Below the pieces are notes generated by a model. The model saw nothing but the letters and a program-made list of their open reading frames with translations. It was not told the DNA's origin and did no database searches. A stretch of DNA of 8,254 nucleotides from CAZGYE01 sp964530165 (lineage in GTDB: Bacteria > Planctomycetota > Planctomycetia > Planctomycetales > Planctomycetaceae). Below are positions 5,411-8,254 of the stretch, piece by piece (within the stretch, counting starts at the first letter, position 1; each line of letters opens with the position of its first letter). The stretch is taken from positions 1 through 8,254 of the forward strand of contig CAZGYE010000264.1 in the NCBI GenBank assembly GCA_964530165.1. Reading direction: 5' to 3'. The position numbers and the translations under genes were made by a program.

Positions 5411-8156
5411 TGCGATCGGGGCAACAATTGTGGTGCTCCTTGCCACACTGGCACCGGCCGACGAACCCGACATGTCGTTCCAGCGGTCGATGGACATGCT
5501 TGATGTCGAGTTGAAGCTGCAGGCGCTGAAACGGCTCAAGGACATTGGTTTTTTTCTGTCGCCTCAGTTGGCCGATCGCTACCTGAAAGAGCAACAGAAT
5601 CTGGCCGCCGAGATGAAGGTGGCGGCGGTGAGGGATCTCAACAATGTCGACGCCTGGAAACCCGAGGTGAGCAAGGTGAAGGCCGCCGAAAAGGCGGTCC
5701 TCGAAAAGGCCGCCGAAACCTGGATGATCAAGATTCTCAAGAAAGCCACCGCCGCCGAGGGCGACGAGAAAAATGGAGTTATGACGTTCAGGCAAATCTA
5801 CCAGCAACAGGCGGACCAGTTGAAATTCATGCGCACCGACAAGGCCAGGGCTTCGGCCGTGCTACAGTACCTAGAAGAGCTGACCGGCAATCCCGAACTG
5901 AACCTCCGCTCGGCCCGTATGATGAATGACGGCTGGCGCGAGTCGATGCGGCAGACGTATCGCGGCATCATCAAAGATCGCACGAGACTGCTCGAGGGCG
6001 TCGTAAAGCTCGAACAGCAGCGCATGAAGGTCGAGGCCGCCATGGAGTCGCTCAAATGGATCAACAAGTGGACCGGGCGGATCGAGAAACTCCGCCAACT
6101 TGAAGACGCGCCCGGCAGTTTGGCTTATGACGAAGGCGAGAAAAGGGTGCTGGCCTACCTGAAGACGCGTTATCCCGAAGCCTCGGTCGACAATGGCAAA
6201 CTTGCTTTCGACGAGGCGAAGAAACTGTTCAACACGGCCAAGGGGGCCTATGACAAAGTGAAGGGACTCAGCGCCGACCCGAATCTCAAGGCTCATCCCA
6301 AAACCGTAAAGATGGCTCAGCAGTTTGCCGTGATGGCTGCCGTTTTTAAGTACTCGGTTGGTCAGGTCAAGAAATTGCCCGCCGCAAAGGCGCTGGGGCC
6401 GCTGTTCGACGTGCTCGATTTCTACGGTGAAGCCATCGGGCTGGTCTCCACGGTGGCGCAAAAGATGGCCAGCGTGTTCGCCCGCGCCGAACAGGATGAC
6501 CTCGGCCTTCGCGGCGACAACACGTGGGCACGCATTTACAACGAGCAGGGAGAAATCTCCAAGACCAATCTGTTCAAGGCCAAGGGAATTCAGATCGCCT
6601 CGAAACGCCCCAGTGACGGCCGGCTGGCAGATCGCTATTACCTGGTGGTCGCGAAGGAAGTTATCGCGCGAGGTTATGCAACGCTTTCAAAAGCCGAATA
6701 TCTACGACTCGAACGAGCCGTGTCGGCCGAGCGAATCGTGATGGCGGTCAAAGAAACCTGGCGAAGCATCGCGGGCGTCGCGTGGGAGGCCGTCTTCGGC
6801 GAGACGACCGACACGCCGTTTTCGACCAACGCCGGCTCCAGCTATGCCAGCAAGCTCAAGAAAAACGCCGCGAAGCAGCCCTTCTCCGATGCCCAACTCC
6901 TCGCGCTGGCGCACAATCAGACTATCGAGTACAAGAGTGCGAAATGGAACGTCGACAAATTCGTTTCCCGTGCTGACACCAAGCTGGATAGTTTGGCCGA
7001 TGAACTGGCCGTGCGTCAGGCGCTCGATAGCTATTCACACGCCGGCATCAAAAAATGGTGGGCGTTTCGCGAAGTACTGGGGAAATACCGAGTTGCCCTG
7101 TCGACGCGACAGATTCTCGCCCTGTTTCGCGCCTACGGATTGACGGGCGATAAAGCCCTGGTCGAGCGGATTCTAAAGAAAAAGGCCCGAGAACGGGCCG
7201 CCCGGCGGTTGGGCGTGCCGATGGTCGGCGTGCCACTGGTCACCATTCCCAGTTCCACACCAGAGGATGTCGACACGGTCAGCAAGAAACGCCGGACGGC
7301 TCGGATCGAAGCGACAGTCATCACCGGTGAACTGGCGCCGGGACGTTACGTCGCGGCCGACGTGATCTGGGTGCTGCCAACCTGGGCAAAAGGACGGCAC
7401 AAAATCCAGCGGGTCATGCTCTCCAACGGTCTGCACAAGGTCTATAACCGCATCACCGTGCCGAAAAACGTCGATGACAAGTCCTTCACTGTGAAGGTTG
7501 CTGTCGAAATCCTGCCCGACGAAACGCACGAGAACACCATTTCCGCGGTGGGCATCGGCTACTTCGACATCGGCAAAAAGAAAAGCCGTGATCCGGTCGA
7601 GTACATGTGGGTCCTCAAAGAGGGATACCCGAAGCGGGACCCCGACAACAGGAAGGATTGGAATTGGGAACATGGCAACAAGCAGGACAACTGGTATCTG
7701 CAGAAAATCGATTTCACGCACTCCAGCGCCAACGTTCATCTCCGCCGTGAAAGAGGGGGCAAGGTTGAGTACGATTGGAAATTCAGCTTCTCGGTCTCAG
7801 GGACTCCGCCGAAGAAGCTGTACGCAGGCGACACGTTTACTATGAGCATCAAGGGCAATGCCGGGGGCGAAAAAAAGGACTATTACGTTGGCGCTGGAAT
7901 GGGGATTGCCGTGGATGGTATGTACATCGTCAGTGACCCGCCCTCACATGGGCGGGCAGACCGGACCGGAGTAACTGTTGGCCGAAGCGGTTCCACGGGC
8001 AAGGTGGCCGAAAGCGATTCCGTAACGGCCACGATCATCGTTTCGGACGACCACGACAGCGACTTGGTCCTGACGGTCTTTCTCGGCGGAAAGGGAGTGA
8101 CCACGCAATACGTCTATCAACGCGTGCCGGTCGAGCCGCCGGCCAAAGACCAGTAA
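5391..8156 (+). CDS. Large exported protein, helical front and beta-rich back, unknown family
   Basis: A 921-residue protein I do not recognise. Residues 1-23 are a Sec-type signal peptide with likely cleavage at LAPA|DEP, with no lipobox. Residues 24 to about 610 are mostly charged helix, with coiled-coil-like stretches (about 85-125 and 195-240, rich in Lys/Glu/Ala) and a more hydrophobic helical segment about 305-365 (AVMAAVFKY ... GPLFDVLDFYGEAIGLV). A basic stretch (KKKARERAARR, about 599-609) ends this part. Residues about 634-725 look like a beta-sandwich or Ig-like domain. A Trp/Asn/Asp-rich linker follows (about 737-770: WVLKEG, DWNWEHG, DNWYLQ). Residues about 783-915 form a second beta-rich domain. 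There is not one cysteine in the whole protein. No enzyme motif or membrane anchor past the signal was seen. It overlaps the lipoprotein gene by 20 bp and probably works with it at the envelope. Start 5370 is possible but less likely. Confidence 0.85.
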   Translation: MRSVLISAIGATIVVLLATLAPADEPDMSFQRSMDMLDVELKLQALKRLKDIGFFLSPQLADRYLKEQQNLAAEMKVAAVRDLNNVDAWKPEVSKVKAAEKAVLEKAAETWMIKILKKATAAEGDEKNGVMTFRQIYQQQADQLKFMRTDKARASAVLQYLEELTGNPELNLRSARMMNDGWRESMRQTYRGIIKDRTRLLEGVVKLEQQRMKVEAAMESLKWINKWTGRIEKLRQLEDAPGSLAYDEGEKRVLAYLKTRYPEASVDNGKLAFDEAKKLFNTAKGAYDKVKGLSADPNLKAHPKTVKMAQQFAVMAAVFKYSVGQVKKLPAAKALGPLFDVLDFYGEAIGLVSTVAQKMASVFARAEQDDLGLRGDNTWARIYNEQGEISKTNLFKAKGIQIASKRPSDGRLADRYYLVVAKEVIARGYATLSKAEYLRLERAVSAERIVMAVKETWRSIAGVAWEAVFGETTDTPFSTNAGSSYASKLKKNAAKQPFSDAQLLALAHNQTIEYKSAKWNVDKFVSRADTKLDSLADELAVRQALDSYSHAGIKKWWAFREVLGKYRVALSTRQILALFRAYGLTGDKALVERILKKKARERAARRLGVPMVGVPLVTIPSSTPEDVDTVSKKRRTARIEATVITGELAPGRYVAADVIWVLPTWAKGRHKIQRVMLSNGLHKVYNRITVPKNVDDKSFTVKVAVEILPDETHENTISAVGIGYFDIGKKKSRDPVEYMWVLKEGYPKRDPDNRKDWNWEHGNKQDNWYLQKIDFTHSSANVHLRRERGGKVEYDWKFSFSVSGTPPKKLYAGDTFTMSIKGNAGGEKKDYYVGAGMGIAVDGMYIVSDPPSHGRADRTGVTVGRSGSTGKVAESDSVTATIIVSDDHDSDLVLTVFLGGKGVTTQYVYQRVPVEPPAKDQ

Positions 8157-8254
8157 CCCGACTTCCTCGTTTTGAAACACTGAACCTGGTTCTACAGCAG
8201 TGGTTTTGCTCTTCTTGATTTCATGACGTTTGGGTTAGATTGCTCGGGTAAGGG
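8157..8254. other. Downstream flank, nothing identified
   Basis: After the stop at 8156 there is no clear hairpin with a T-run and no gene start with a ribosome binding site. The terminator of the plus-strand unit, if Rho-independent, lies beyond the window. Confidence 0.4.

Overview
The window looks like chromosomal DNA from a GC-rich Gram-negative bacterium, most likely a planctomycete. This is inferred from the mix of a Gfo/Idh/MocA oxidoreductase, a lysine/alanine/proline-repeat exported protein with a Cys-Pro-rich head, a lipobox lipoprotein and a very large cysteine-free exported protein of no recognisable family. No marker gene is present to prove it. No tRNA, rRNA, transposase, integrase or CRISPR array was seen.

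Layout. Bases 1-9 hold only the first three codons of a minus-strand gene that runs off the left edge. Bases 10-485 are non-coding and contain a GC-rich inverted repeat, a terminator-like hairpin with a U-run, and an unusual pair of inverted REP-like elements. Bases 486-3123 (minus) form a two-gene metabolic operon. It starts with an NADP-type aldehyde dehydrogenase of the alpha-ketoglutarate semialdehyde dehydrogenase group, followed almost directly by a Gfo/Idh/MocA oxidoreductase that carries a three-unit tandem 18-bp insertion. Bases 3124-3456 hold the likely promoter of that operon and three successive stem-loops. Bases 3457-4078 (minus) encode a small exported Cys-rich, lysine-repeat protein interrupted by a 100-N assembly gap. 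The known flanks show that the true frame crosses the gap and ends at 3457. Bases 4079-4741 are a long divergent intergenic region with several hairpins and a candidate 21-codon leader ORF. Bases 4742-8156 (plus) form a two-gene unit, a lipoprotein overlapping by 20 bp a 921-residue secreted protein with a helical front and beta-rich back. Bases 8157-8254 hold nothing I can call.

How the parts work together. The minus-strand pair probably oxidises a sugar or related polyol/acid, with the aldehyde dehydrogenase delivering 2-oxoglutarate, but the substrate cannot be read from the sequence. The plus-strand pair is the least explained part. An anchored lipoprotein translationally coupled to a large, cysteine-free exported partner suggests an envelope complex. 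No known family was recognised for either protein, so this is the best candidate here for an undescribed system.
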